NCBI RefSeq assembly: GCF_004114375.1
Contig: NZ_CP034692.1
Coordinates: 3,310,118-3,374,117 of the forward strand
Source: Halorubrum sp. BOL3-1
Lineage (GTDB): Archaea > Halobacteriota > Halobacteria > Halobacteriales > Haloferacaceae
Direction of reading: 5' to 3'
DNA: 64,000 nt
Both the position numbers and the translations under genes were made by a program. Shown here piece by piece: positions 44,301 through 53,276 of the stretch. The first letter of the stretch is position 1; each line of letters begins with the position of its first letter. Below the pieces are notes generated by a model that worked only from the letters and a program-made list of their open reading frames with translations, had not been told where the DNA came from and ran no database searches.

Positions 44301-44696
44301 CTACAGCGATCGAGACCCGTCGAGCGCGACGAGGACGGCGTTCGCGCGCGGCGTAGCGCGGTACATCCGCCACTTGCCCTCCTTCCGGCGCGTGACGAGA
44401 CCGGCGTCGGTGAGCTTCGAGAGGGCGTGGCTGATCGCGCTGTCGCTTACGTCCAACAGCGGCGAGAGCTCGCAGACGCACAGCTCGTCGCTCTCGCCCG
44501 CGTGGAGCATTCGGACGATCTTGTACCGGGTCTCGTTCGCGAGCGCCGACAGCAGATCGACGTCGGTCTCCAAGTCCGACCCGCCGACGCTCTCGTTCAG
44601 TTCTTCCAGCTCTGCGAGCCGCTTAGAGAGGTCCTCGTCCGTACAGGAGCCGCACTCGTCGGCGACGTACCGCTGGAGCCGATCGGTCGATGACAT
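44301..44696 (-). CDS. arsR: ArsR-family arsenite-sensing repressor (second)
   Basis: 131 residues from the ATG at 44696; a GTG two codons earlier is less likely given the TATA spacing. The site is ELCVCELSPL (Cys73, Cys75), with CGSC at 15-18 as further thiols. The winged helix is LANETRYKIVRMLHAGE, VSDSAISHALSKLTDAGLVTRRKEGKWRMYR. It is divergent from arsDA and probably represses it and itself. Confidence 0.9.
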   Translation of the reverse strand: MSSTDRLQRYVADECGSCTDEDLSKRLAELEELNESVGGSDLETDVDLLSALANETRYKIVRMLHAGESDELCVCELSPLLDVSDSAISHALSKLTDAGLVTRRKEGKWRMYRATPRANAVLVALDGSRSL

Positions 44697-44701
44697 ACCC
44701 A

Positions 44702-44725
44702 CAGTTGAACTGATGTGTGATTAAG
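44702..44725 (-). promoter_or_regulatory. Promoter and candidate operator of the second arsR
   Basis: On the minus strand a TATA-like CTTAATCAC (44717-44725) lies 21-29 nt before the ATG at 44696. Between them is CAGTTCAACTG (44702-44712), an 11-base inverted repeat around a central base. The arrangement mirrors the palindrome before the small CC gene at 42748. Confidence 0.4.
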
Positions 44726-45144
44726 CGTTGTGGACAGACAGCGGTTGTACGACGTACGTGAGTGCTGTAATGAAATAAGTACTCATTCCGATCCCGTCCG
44801 AGAGAGTATCCCGTTCCGAACCACCCAGTGAGACGATCGTTCCGGTCCCGACCGCGACATCGCGGAGGTAGAACGGCACCGCAGGGAGAGCGATTGTCCG
44901 TATTATTGCGATTTATCGGGTTGAAACGGTTCCTACGGTGAGCTGATGCGTGTGCCTCCGGCGGCTTCGCCGGCTAACAGAACATCGGATATGCGGTGTC
45001 CGCGGCCGCGGCGACAACGCGGAGACGCCCGGCCGAAGGGCTTATAATCGTATGAGGTTTTACTCAAACGAGTCGATCGCGACGGGCGCTCCACTGTGCC
45101 TCGCCGCGAACAACGGTTCAGACGACTGCGACCGACCACACACC
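44726..45144. promoter_or_regulatory. Upstream region of arsDA with TATA-like box
   Basis: CTTATAATC at 45041-45049 predicts an arsDA transcript starting near 45070, with a leader of about 75 nt to the ATG at 45145; in-frame codons back to 45052 are open but do not look like ArsD. The rest (44726-45040) holds no gene that I can support. Confidence 0.4.
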
Positions 45145-45474
45145 ATGACCGAACTCACCCTGTACGAAGAAGCGATGTGTTGCTCTACCGGCGTCTGCGG
45201 TCCCGACCCCGACGACGAACTCGTCGAGGTCAGCGCGGCGCTCGACCAGCTCGAAGACGCGTTCGACGACCTCGACGTGACTCGAGCGAACATGCAGCAC
45301 AACATCGACCAGTTCCTCGAAACCCAGCGGGTCTACGACCGGGTCCAAGAGAACGGTCCGTCGATCCTCCCGATCACGGCCGTCGACGACGAGATCGTCG
45401 CGGAGGGGGAGTACCTCTCGTACGACGAACTGACCGCCGCAATCGGTGAGGGCGCCACGCCCCAGGAGGCCTGA
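45145..45474 (+). CDS. arsD: ArsD arsenite metallochaperone
   Basis: 109 residues. It starts MTELTLYEEAMCCSTGVCGP with Cys12, Cys13 and Cys18, the As(III)-binding triad of ArsD. VSAALDQLEDAFDDL and YDRVQENGPSILPITAVDDEI continue the family pattern. It picks up arsenite and passes it to ArsA. It lies three bases before arsA. Confidence 0.92.
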   Translation: MTELTLYEEAMCCSTGVCGPDPDDELVEVSAALDQLEDAFDDLDVTRANMQHNIDQFLETQRVYDRVQENGPSILPITAVDDEIVAEGEYLSYDELTAAIGEGATPQEA

Positions 45475-45477
45475 CAG

Positions 45478-47421
45478 ATGGCACAGTCACAGACGCGACA
45501 GTCGACGGGCGCGCGAGAGATAGTCGAACCCGGCGGCGACGAGACCGAGTTCGTCTTCTTCAGCGGGAAGGGCGGCGTCGGCAAGAGCACCGTGAGCTGT
45601 GCGACCGCGACGTGGCTCGCGGACAACGACTACGAGACGCTCCTCGTCACGACCGACCCCGCGCCGAACCTCTCGGACATCTTCGGCCAGTCGATCGGCC
45701 ACGAGGTCACCGCGATCGACGGGACCGAGAACCTCTCCGCGATCGAGATCGACCCGGACACCGCCGCCGAGGAGTACCGTCAAGAGACGATCGAGCCGAT
45801 GCGGGAGCTGCTCGGGGAAGAGGAGATCCGGACGGTCGAAGAGCAGCTCAACAGCCCGTGCGTCGAGGAGATCGCCGCCTTCGACAACTTCGTCGACTTC
45901 ATGGACAGCCCGGAGTACGACGTCGTCGTCTTCGACACGGCGCCGACGGGCCACACCATCCGGCTGATGGAGCTTCCCTCCGACTGGAACGCCGAACTGG
46001 AGAAGGGCGGCTCGACCTGCATCGGCCCGGCGGCCTCGATGGAGGACCGAAAGCGGGACTACGAGCGCGCCATCGACGCGCTTCAGGACGACGAGCGCAC
46101 CTCCTTCGCGTTCGTCGGTAATCCCGAGGACTCCTCGATCGACGAGGTCGAACGCAGCGCGGGCGACCTCGCGGAACTCGGCATCGACTCGCAGCTACTG
46201 ATCCTCAACGGCTACCTCCCCGAGTCGGTGTGTGAAGACCCCTTCTTCGAGGGGAAGCGGGCGGACGAACAGGCCGTCATCGAGCGCGCCCGCGAGGAGT
46301 TCGACGCGGACGCGACGGCGACCTACCCGCTCCAGCCCGGCGAGATCGCCGGTCTCGACCTGCTCCGAGACGTGGGCGGCGTCCTCTACGACGGCGACGA
46401 GGCGACCGTCGACGTCGGGGCGGCGACCGACGCGGACGCCGACGAGACGGTCGACTTCGATTCGATGGCGGACGCCGACGCGGTCGTCGACCGACTGACG
46501 CCCGGCGAGGAGACGCAGTACCTCTTTTTCACCGGGAAGGGCGGCGTCGGCAAGAGCACGGTCGCGGCGACGGCGGCGACGAAGCTCGCCGGGGCAGGCC
46601 ACGAGACGCTCGTCGTCACGACCGACCCGGCCGCGCACCTAGAGGACATCTTCGGTGAGCCGGTGGGGCACGAGCCGACCTCGGTCGGCCGGGACAACCT
46701 CGACGCGGCCCGCATCGACCAGGAGGAGGCGCTCGCGGAGTACCGCGAGGGGGTCCTCGACCACGTCACCGAGATGTACGAGGAGAAGGAGGACGCCGAG
46801 ATCGACGTCGACGCCGCGATCGCGAACGTCGAGGAGGAGCTGGAGTCGCCCTGCGCCGAGGAGATGGCCGCCCTCGAGAAGTTCGTGAGCTACTTCGACG
46901 AGGACGGCTACGACGTCGTCGTCTTCGACACGGCGCCGACGGGCCACACCCTCCGGCTGCTCGAACTCCCGTCCGACTGGAAGGGATTCATGGACCTCGG
47001 CTCGCTGACGAAAGGCGCCGCGCCCGCGAAGGGCGACCAGTACGACGAGGTCATCGAGATCATGAAAGACCCCGAGCGGAGCACCTTCGCGTTCGTGATG
47101 TACCCCGAGTACACGCCCATGATGGAGGCGTACCGCGCGGCCGCCGACCTGAGAGACCAGGTCGGAATCGAGACCTCGCTCGTCGTCGCGAACTATCTCC
47201 TCCCCGAGGAGTACGGTGACAACGCCTTCTTCGCGAACCGACGCGCGCAACAGGCGCGGTACCTCGACGAGATCCGCGACCGGTTCGACGCCCCGCTGAT
47301 GCTCGCTCCGCTCCGTCGAGACGAACCGATCGGACTCGACGAGCTGAGCGCCTTCGGTGAGGAGGTTACCGGACTGGCCGACCTCGCCGGGGCGGACGCG
47401 CCGGAGGTGACCTCCTCGTGA
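45478..47421 (+). CDS. arsA: ArsA arsenite-stimulated ATPase
   Basis: 647 residues as two homologous halves. P-loops GKGGVGKST are at 30-38 and 353-361, and each half has DTAPTGHT. The As(III)-site cysteines are seen in LNSPCVEEIAAF (half 1) and LESPCAEEMAAL (half 2), with another in ESVCEDPFF. ArsA normally drives an ArsB exporter; here only an ACR3 and a permease, both disrupted, are present. It overlaps the next gene by four bases. Confidence 0.93.
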   Translation: MAQSQTRQSTGAREIVEPGGDETEFVFFSGKGGVGKSTVSCATATWLADNDYETLLVTTDPAPNLSDIFGQSIGHEVTAIDGTENLSAIEIDPDTAAEEYRQETIEPMRELLGEEEIRTVEEQLNSPCVEEIAAFDNFVDFMDSPEYDVVVFDTAPTGHTIRLMELPSDWNAELEKGGSTCIGPAASMEDRKRDYERAIDALQDDERTSFAFVGNPEDSSIDEVERSAGDLAELGIDSQLLILNGYLPESVCEDPFFEGKRADEQAVIERAREEFDADATATYPLQPGEIAGLDLLRDVGGVLYDGDEATVDVGAATDADADETVDFDSMADADAVVDRLTPGEETQYLFFTGKGGVGKSTVAATAATKLAGAGHETLVVTTDPAAHLEDIFGEPVGHEPTSVGRDNLDAARIDQEEALAEYREGVLDHVTEMYEEKEDAEIDVDAAIANVEEELESPCAEEMAALEKFVSYFDEDGYDVVVFDTAPTGHTLRLLELPSDWKGFMDLGSLTKGAAPAKGDQYDEVIEIMKDPERSTFAFVMYPEYTPMMEAYRAAADLRDQVGIETSLVVANYLLPEEYGDNAFFANRRAQQARYLDEIRDRFDAPLMLAPLRRDEPIGLDELSAFGEEVTGLADLAGADAPEVTSS

Positions 47422-47834
47422 GCGACGCGCAGGGTCCGGACGACGCGGCGGAACGCGTCGCGGACGCGTCCGCAAACGAAGACGTGGAGGCGAACGTCGA
47501 GGCGGCGCTCCGCGAGTTCCTCGACGTACTCGACCAGTCGGAGACGTACCAGCGGTTCGTCGCGGCCGACGAGGCGCTACAGGACGACGACGAAGCGATG
47601 GCGCTGCTCCGCGAGTACCGGCGAAAGCAACAGCAGATGCAGCGCGGCGGCTTCGACGAGTCGGTGATGAAGGAGCTGAAGCAGCTGCAGACCGAGATGT
47701 CGAACGACGAGACGATCCAGCGGCAGCAGGCCGCACAGGCCGACTTGGTGGAACTCCTCCGGCGGACGAGCGACGCCGTCAGCGGCGAGATCGGTGAGGA
47801 GTTCGCCCGGTCCACCGGAGGTGGGTGCTGTTGA
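47418..47834 (+). CDS. YlbF-like helical protein with a GGGCC tail
   Basis: 138 residues from a GTG at 47418. FLDVLDQSETYQRFVAADEALQDDDEAMALLREYRRKQQQMQ and VMKELKQLQTEMSNDETIQRQQAAQADLVEL match the YlbF/YmcA fold. It ends STGGGCC. In bacteria such proteins form Fe-S-carrying complexes; here the added C-terminal CC suggests arsenite handling with ArsA, whose gene it overlaps. Confidence 0.7.
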   Translation: MSDAQGPDDAAERVADASANEDVEANVEAALREFLDVLDQSETYQRFVAADEALQDDDEAMALLREYRRKQQQMQRGGFDESVMKELKQLQTEMSNDETIQRQQAAQADLVELLRRTSDAVSGEIGEEFARSTGGGCC

Positions 47835-48046
47835 GCGCCTCCGAGGAGAATTCCGGCGAAAACGAGGCCACCGACGAGGCGGTCGTCGCGGCCGCCGAAG
47901 CGCTCGGTGAGGAGCTCGCGGCGGCGAAGGAATCGTCGTCCGAGTTCGCGTTCGCGACGATGGTGACGCAGTGTAACGAGGCGATCGGCGACGAGACCGG
48001 GATCGACTACGGCAGCGTCTGCGGCGACGACGACGGCTGCTGTTAG
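47825..48046 (+). CDS. Small YlbF-like or accessory protein with DGCC tail
   Basis: 73 residues from a GTG at 47825 (a TTG at 47831 overlapping the previous stop is possible). DEAVVAAAEALGEELAAAKESSSEF, TMVTQCNEAIGDETGIDYGSVCGDDDGCC. Four Cys lie in the last 25 residues. No family recognised. It is the last gene of the arsDA unit and ends 20 bp before the convergent dabA stop. Confidence 0.55.
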   Translation: MLLSASEENSGENEATDEAVVAAAEALGEELAAAKESSSEFAFATMVTQCNEAIGDETGIDYGSVCGDDDGCC

Positions 48047-48066
48047 CGGCGTTGTCGGACGCGGAC

Positions 48067-50535
48067 TCAGTCGTCCACGGCGGTGGGAGCGGTCGGCGCC
48101 TCGGCCGGGGGTTCGGCACCCTCGGACTCCGACAGCGGCGTCCACTCCAACTCCGCCTCGTAATGGAAGGCGCGGTGGTCCCGCGTCGGGTCGACGACCG
48201 TCAGGGAGAGCCAGTCGTTGTCCAGCAGTTCGGCCACCGCCTCGTTGTCGGCCAGGACGTCGGTGACGCGGTCGACCGGCGCGTGAAGGACAGTCGAGAG
48301 GCGAAGGGGCTGGTGGTACGGCTCGTCGGTGGCCGCCATGACCGACTGGAGGGGCAGCCCGGTCATCAGGTCGCCGCCGTTACCCTGGTAGACGCCGACG
48401 TTGCCGACGGGGTTCTGGGTCACCTTCGACCCGCTTCCGTACGCCGCGTTGTCGACCGTCGAGAAGTAGTACTGCGCGTTGATCCACTGGGTGACGACCA
48501 TCGGGCCGGAGAGGATCGCTTCGAGCGCGTCGCCGTCGGGATCGGCCGTCCAGTCGTACGAGTGAAGGAAGGCGCGTCCGTCGAGGTCGAGGTCGCTCGT
48601 CAGCCCGCGGGGACCGATCACGAACCCGGCGTTGCCGGCCAGTCCCCACTCCGGGCGCGTCTCGGCCCAGTCGCCGGCGCGGCGCTCCGCCTCGTTCACG
48701 GCGGTGGAGCCGTTGCCTCCAGTCGAACCGTCGTCGGTCGTCGCCCCGACGCGTTCGGCGGTCGCGTTCTCGCGCGCGGCGTCGAGGTCCGCGCGCAGCC
48801 GAGCGAGGTCGTCCGCGTGCGAATCGGGCACGTCGCCGTCGTACAGCTCGATCTCGTCGGTCGTCGTGTTGTGTTCGCCGGCGAGAAAGACGGTGTCGTC
48901 CGGCACGTCGTGGCCGCGCTCGCGCAGTCCCGCCATGACATCGGGGTCGTTACAGATCGCGGCGAGCACGCGGGCGCTCGGCCCGCCGGGGTTGCCGGCG
49001 CAGGCGCCGCAGTCCAGGCTCGAACCGTGGGGGTTGTTTGCCGTCTCGGCCGCGTGACCGGTGAAGACGACGAGCCGACCGAACTCCTTCCAGCCCATCA
49101 GATCGAAGGCGGTCGCGGCGTACTCGACCCGCTCGTCGCGGGTCAATCCGGCCGGGAGGCCCTCGCCGGAGTCGTCCCACCGGTGAACGCTCGGCTCGCA
49201 GAACTCGTGGTCGTCGGGCGCCGACTCGTCGGCCGCGGCGAGCAGGTCGGACGCCCGCTCGGGGACGAGCGTGCGGGCCGCGAGCGCGACCCCGTATCCG
49301 CTCCCGGCGCCCTCGACGAAGCTGAACGCGGTGGCCGGGTTGGACCGCAACGCCTCGATCACCTCGCCGGCGGCCTCGCGGAAGTCCGACCAGCGGTCGC
49401 GGTCGGCCCGCGTCGCCTCGTCGGTCGGAACCTCGGAAACGCGGTGTTGGGCGTCGACGATGGGGGGACAGGCGTCGACCGACACGTCGGAACCGTACCC
49501 GCGATACTCCATCGGGACGCCGAAGAAGCCGGCGTACCCGTGGGTCTCGTAGTCGCCGGTCGCCTCGACGTGACGCCGGATGACCTCCGAGCGCGTGTCG
49601 ATACAGAAGACCAGCTGCGCGTCCGGGCGCGCCGAGTCGCCGTCGAGGGCCTCGCTCTCGGTCGCGACCCGTTCGACGAGCTCGCCGCGGTAGCTCGCTT
49701 CCCACGCGCTCAGGAACGCGTCGGCCAGCCCGTCCGCCGCCGCGGTCTCCGCGTCGTCCGGATCGGCGGCGGGGGCGACGTCGACGTCGAAGGCGTCGAG
49801 CAGCGCGAGCCGGACCGCGAGGTATCCTTCGAGCGTGATCGGGTGTTCGGACTGCCACGCGCCATCGTCCGCGGCGCGGCGCTTGATCAGCCCGGTCCAC
49901 CCCGGGAGCGCGGCGAACTGCGCCTCGAAGACGGAGTTCCACCGGCCCTCGGGGACCGTCTCCAGCACGGACTCGACGGCCGCGACGGGCGACGCCGGGA
50001 GGTCGGTCGCGACGCCCTCCGGAATCCGACCGTCGTACGCGGCCACCGACCGGAACGCCTCGTAGAACCCGTCCTCCCGGTTCGGCATCGACCACTCGGT
50101 CTGCCCCTCGTCGAGGAACGCCGAGAGCCACTTCGTCAGCACGCGGTCGACGCGCTTCGCGTCCGAGCGCTCGGTTCCGTCGTCGCCCGTCGGATCCGCG
50201 GTCTCGTCGCTGACGGTCGCATCCCCGGTCTCGTTGCCGGTTTCCATCCGCTCCAGCAGGGTCCCGGGGTCGCCCTCGTACCCCTGATCGGCCAGTTCCG
50301 CGTCGAGCAGCTCGGGGTCGATCCGGCCGTCGTCGAGGGCCGCCCGGAACGTCTCCGGGCTCGGATAGCCGCGACCGCCGAGCAGGTCGGCCGCCCGAGG
50401 CACGGCCTCGGAGAACGGCTCGCCCTCGAAGCCGGAAAGCGGGTTGGCCGTCACGAACGAGTGGATCGGCCAGACCGACCCGACCGTGGTGGCGGCCTCG
50501 TCGATGCACTCTCTGATGGCGCGTTCAGTGCTCAT
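48067..50535 (-). CDS. dabA: DabA inorganic-carbon transporter subunit (DUF2309)
   Basis: 822 residues. The predicted zinc site is Cys311 and Asp313 in LVFCIDTRSE plus His494 (GHAAETANNPHG) and Cys509 (SLDCGACAG); the C-x-D and the 15-residue His-to-Cys spacing are the same as in the characterised DabA (Cys351, Asp353, His524, Cys539). With DabB it forms a cation-driven, carbonic-anhydrase-like complex that accumulates bicarbonate. It overlaps dabB by 11 bases and converges on the arsenic genes. Confidence 0.85.
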   Translation of the reverse strand: MSTERAIRECIDEAATTVGSVWPIHSFVTANPLSGFEGEPFSEAVPRAADLLGGRGYPSPETFRAALDDGRIDPELLDAELADQGYEGDPGTLLERMETGNETGDATVSDETADPTGDDGTERSDAKRVDRVLTKWLSAFLDEGQTEWSMPNREDGFYEAFRSVAAYDGRIPEGVATDLPASPVAAVESVLETVPEGRWNSVFEAQFAALPGWTGLIKRRAADDGAWQSEHPITLEGYLAVRLALLDAFDVDVAPAADPDDAETAAADGLADAFLSAWEASYRGELVERVATESEALDGDSARPDAQLVFCIDTRSEVIRRHVEATGDYETHGYAGFFGVPMEYRGYGSDVSVDACPPIVDAQHRVSEVPTDEATRADRDRWSDFREAAGEVIEALRSNPATAFSFVEGAGSGYGVALAARTLVPERASDLLAAADESAPDDHEFCEPSVHRWDDSGEGLPAGLTRDERVEYAATAFDLMGWKEFGRLVVFTGHAAETANNPHGSSLDCGACAGNPGGPSARVLAAICNDPDVMAGLRERGHDVPDDTVFLAGEHNTTTDEIELYDGDVPDSHADDLARLRADLDAARENATAERVGATTDDGSTGGNGSTAVNEAERRAGDWAETRPEWGLAGNAGFVIGPRGLTSDLDLDGRAFLHSYDWTADPDGDALEAILSGPMVVTQWINAQYYFSTVDNAAYGSGSKVTQNPVGNVGVYQGNGGDLMTGLPLQSVMAATDEPYHQPLRLSTVLHAPVDRVTDVLADNEAVAELLDNDWLSLTVVDPTRDHRAFHYEAELEWTPLSESEGAEPPAEAPTAPTAVDD

Positions 50536-52006
50536 TGTATTCCTCCGTGGCGGTCAACATCGTCTCCGGTGCGGGTTGCCCCGCGTTCAGCAACGCGACG
50601 TAGAGGCGCTCGCTCCGCTCGTGGACGCCCGTCTCGATCGCGACGTACGCCGCGAGGAAGGCGACGGCGACGAGCGCGTGAAGCGCGGTCAGTTCGGTCG
50701 ACGCGGAGACCATCGGTAGTCCGGCGAGAACGCTCGAAACGGCCTCGTAGACGAGCGCGTAGCCCGCGATGGCCGGCAGGAAGACCAGCGGGATCGCGCC
50801 GTAGCGGGCCGCCGGCGACAGCGCGGTCTGCCGGACGGCACTCCGGGCCGCGTGGAGCGTCGTGAGCGCGACGAGCGCCGCGAGCAGCAGTCCGCTGTCG
50901 ACGCTCGTGCCCTTTCCGGTGAGAACCGCGAACGTCGCGCCGCCGACCAGCCCGGTCGCCAGCACGACGAGCGCGCCGACGGCGCTCGTTTTCCCCGATT
51001 CCTCCTCGGTCGGCACCGCGTGTTCGACCGCCTCGCCCGCGCTCAGGAAGTGGTACGCCTTGTAGAAGCCGTGGACGATCAGGTGCGTGGTCGCGGCCCC
51101 GAAGAAGCCGAGGCCCGCCTGCATGATCATGAATCCCATCTGTCCGACCGTCGAGCAGCCCAGCTCGCCTTTGACGTCCGGTTGGACCGTCTTGAGCAGC
51201 TTCCCCAGCAGGGCGCTCGCCGCCCCCACGGCCACGATACCGAGCATGAGCGTGGCGTCGACGGTCACGACCGGAGCGAAGCGAGCCAACAGGACGCCGC
51301 CCGCGTTGACGAACCCGGCGTGCATCAGCGCCGAGGCGGGCGTCGGCGCGGTCATTGAGGAGAGCAGCCAGCCGTGGAACGGGACGAGCGCCGACTGGAT
51401 CATCGCCGCGAGGACGAGTGCGGTCGCGGCGACGAACCACGCCGGTCCGCCGAGACCGTCGGCGCTCGCGGCGATTCCGGAGACCGTCGTCGCGCCCGTC
51501 GCCCACCACAGCGCCGTCACGGCGACGCCGAGGAGCGCGCTGCTCGCGAGGAAGTACCTCCGGGCGACGCCCGCGGCGGCCCGCGCCTGCCGCCAGCCGT
51601 CGACGGTCCCGATGAGCCTCGCCATCAGCAGTCCCATCGCCACCCAGCACAGCCAGAACAGCGCGACGTGGTCGGCCGCGACGAGCGCCATCACGGCGAG
51701 CGTGAACGAGAAGACGCCGACGAAAAAGTCAGTCTCGTGGGCGCTCCCGGCCATGTAGCGGCGCGAGTAGCTGTGAACGATCCCGCTAAAGAAGGTGACC
51801 ACCACCCACAGCAGCGCGGTCAGCCCGTCGACGGCGACCGCGCCGGGGATCTCCCACGCGCCGTCGAGTCGGACTCGGACGACGAGCGCGGCGACGCTCG
51901 CGGCGAACAGCGACCACGCGAGCCACGTCAATACGACGGGAACGGACGACGATTCGTCCGTCTCCCGGAGCGCTCCGACCGTCGGCTTCGAGGTGTGTCC
52001 TGACAT
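50525..52006 (-). CDS. dabB: DabB proton-conducting subunit (NuoL/MrpA-like)
   Basis: 493 residues with about 13 hydrophobic helices. Antiporter-like subunit marks include FSGIVHSYSRRYMAG, QSALVPFHGWLLSSMTAPTPASALMHAGFVNAGGVLL and KLLKTVQPDVKGELGCSTVGQMGFMIMQAGLG. Standing beside dabA identifies it as the ion-conducting half of a DAB complex rather than a Complex I subunit. A TATA-like TTCTTAAAAT near 52083 gives a leader of about 50 nt. Confidence 0.87.
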   Translation of the reverse strand: MSGHTSKPTVGALRETDESSSVPVVLTWLAWSLFAASVAALVVRVRLDGAWEIPGAVAVDGLTALLWVVVTFFSGIVHSYSRRYMAGSAHETDFFVGVFSFTLAVMALVAADHVALFWLCWVAMGLLMARLIGTVDGWRQARAAAGVARRYFLASSALLGVAVTALWWATGATTVSGIAASADGLGGPAWFVAATALVLAAMIQSALVPFHGWLLSSMTAPTPASALMHAGFVNAGGVLLARFAPVVTVDATLMLGIVAVGAASALLGKLLKTVQPDVKGELGCSTVGQMGFMIMQAGLGFFGAATTHLIVHGFYKAYHFLSAGEAVEHAVPTEEESGKTSAVGALVVLATGLVGGATFAVLTGKGTSVDSGLLLAALVALTTLHAARSAVRQTALSPAARYGAIPLVFLPAIAGYALVYEAVSSVLAGLPMVSASTELTALHALVAVAFLAAYVAIETGVHERSERLYVALLNAGQPAPETMLTATEEYNEH

Positions 52007-52248
52007 CGTTCGACTCGTCGCACGACCCGTTTCGGACCGAGTCCGACTTCCAGATCCGATTTCGGTCGTCTCTAACCCATTTTAAGAACATAGCGTGTAT
52101 TAAATCTGTTTGTATTCACAAACCGTTCGTTTATATGGTATTATAGAACGTTATGTTTATTGCTCCCCGCGTCGGCACCCGCCGACCGCCTCACCGGCCG
52201 GCGTCATCACTCAGGAAGCCATATCGTCCCCGAGTGCGGAGTGGTGGT

Positions 52249-53265
52249 ATGGAGACGATCACTGGAACCGTCCTCGCCGGGACCTCCCTCGAACCCGTCC
52301 GGGGGCGCGTCGTCGTCGAGGGCGGTCGGATCGCGGCCGTCGAGGAGACCGACACCGAATCGACGGACATCGTGATACCGGCGTTCGTCAACGCGCACAC
52401 CCACCTCGGGGACTCCGTGGCGAAGGAGGCGGCCGTCGGTCTCTCGCTCGACGAGGCGGTCGCGCCGCCGGACAGCCTGAAACACCGGCGACTCGCGGCC
52501 GCCGACCGCGCGGAGCTCGTGTCGGCGATGCGGCGGACGCTCCGGTTCATGCGCCGGACCGGGACCGTTTCGTGTCTTGACTTCCGCGAGTCCGGACTCG
52601 ACGGGGCGCGAGCGCTCCGCGATGCGGCGGCGGACGCCGATGTCGACCCGTTCGTCTTCGGAAGCGGCGACGCGTCCGTGCTGGACGTTGCCGACGGCTA
52701 CGGTGCCTCCGGGGCGAACGACGACGAGTTCGCCGCGGAGCGCGCCGCCTGCGAGGAGCGCGACCGTCCCTTCGCGATCCACGCCGGCGAGCCGGACGCG
52801 ACCGACATCCACCCGGCGCTCGACTTGGAGCCGGACCTCCTCGTTCACATGGTCCACGCCGAGCGGGACCACCTCGAACGGGTCGCGGACGAGTCCGTCC
52901 CGGTCGCAGTGTGTCCGCGCGCGAACGCCGTCCTCGACGTCGGTACGCCGCCGGTGCCCGAACTGCTCGACCACACGACGGTCGCGCTCGGGACGGACAA
53001 CGTCATGTTGAACCCGCCGTCGATGTTTCGAGAGATGGCGTCCGCGGCGAAGCGGTTCGACGTGAGCGCGCGCGAGGTGCTGCGGATGGCCACCGCCGCC
53101 GGGGCCGAAGTCGCGGACCTCGACTGCGGCGTCATCGCTCCCGGTCGGCGGGCGGCGCTCGTCGTCCTCGACGGCGACTCGGACAACCTGAGCGGCTCGG
53201 TCGATCCGGTCCGCGCGGTCGTCCGGCGCGCGACCCCGCTCGATGTCGAACGCGTCGTGGTCTGA
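52249..53265 (+). CDS. Amidohydrolase (deaminase-like)
   Basis: 338 residues. The metal motif is PAFVNAHTHLGD near 40; FAIHAGEPDATDIHPAL, MVHAERDHLERVADE, VAVCPRANAVLD and ALGTDNVMLNPPSMFREMA follow, the layout of cytosine-deaminase/chlorohydrolase-type enzymes with a final DxxxLxP Asp. Substrate unknown; haloarchaeal members are often annotated as generic amidohydrolases. It stands alone, divergent from dabB. Confidence 0.82.
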   Translation: METITGTVLAGTSLEPVRGRVVVEGGRIAAVEETDTESTDIVIPAFVNAHTHLGDSVAKEAAVGLSLDEAVAPPDSLKHRRLAAADRAELVSAMRRTLRFMRRTGTVSCLDFRESGLDGARALRDAAADADVDPFVFGSGDASVLDVADGYGASGANDDEFAAERAACEERDRPFAIHAGEPDATDIHPALDLEPDLLVHMVHAERDHLERVADESVPVAVCPRANAVLDVGTPPVPELLDHTTVALGTDNVMLNPPSMFREMASAAKRFDVSAREVLRMATAAGAEVADLDCGVIAPGRRAALVVLDGDSDNLSGSVDPVRAVVRRATPLDVERVVV

Positions 53266-53276
53266 GAGCCCGTTCT

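Noticed and set aside
50525..52006. Complex I / Mrp antiporter subunit
   Set aside because: No other nuo or mrp genes are nearby, and the overlap with a DUF2309 gene identifies DabB.
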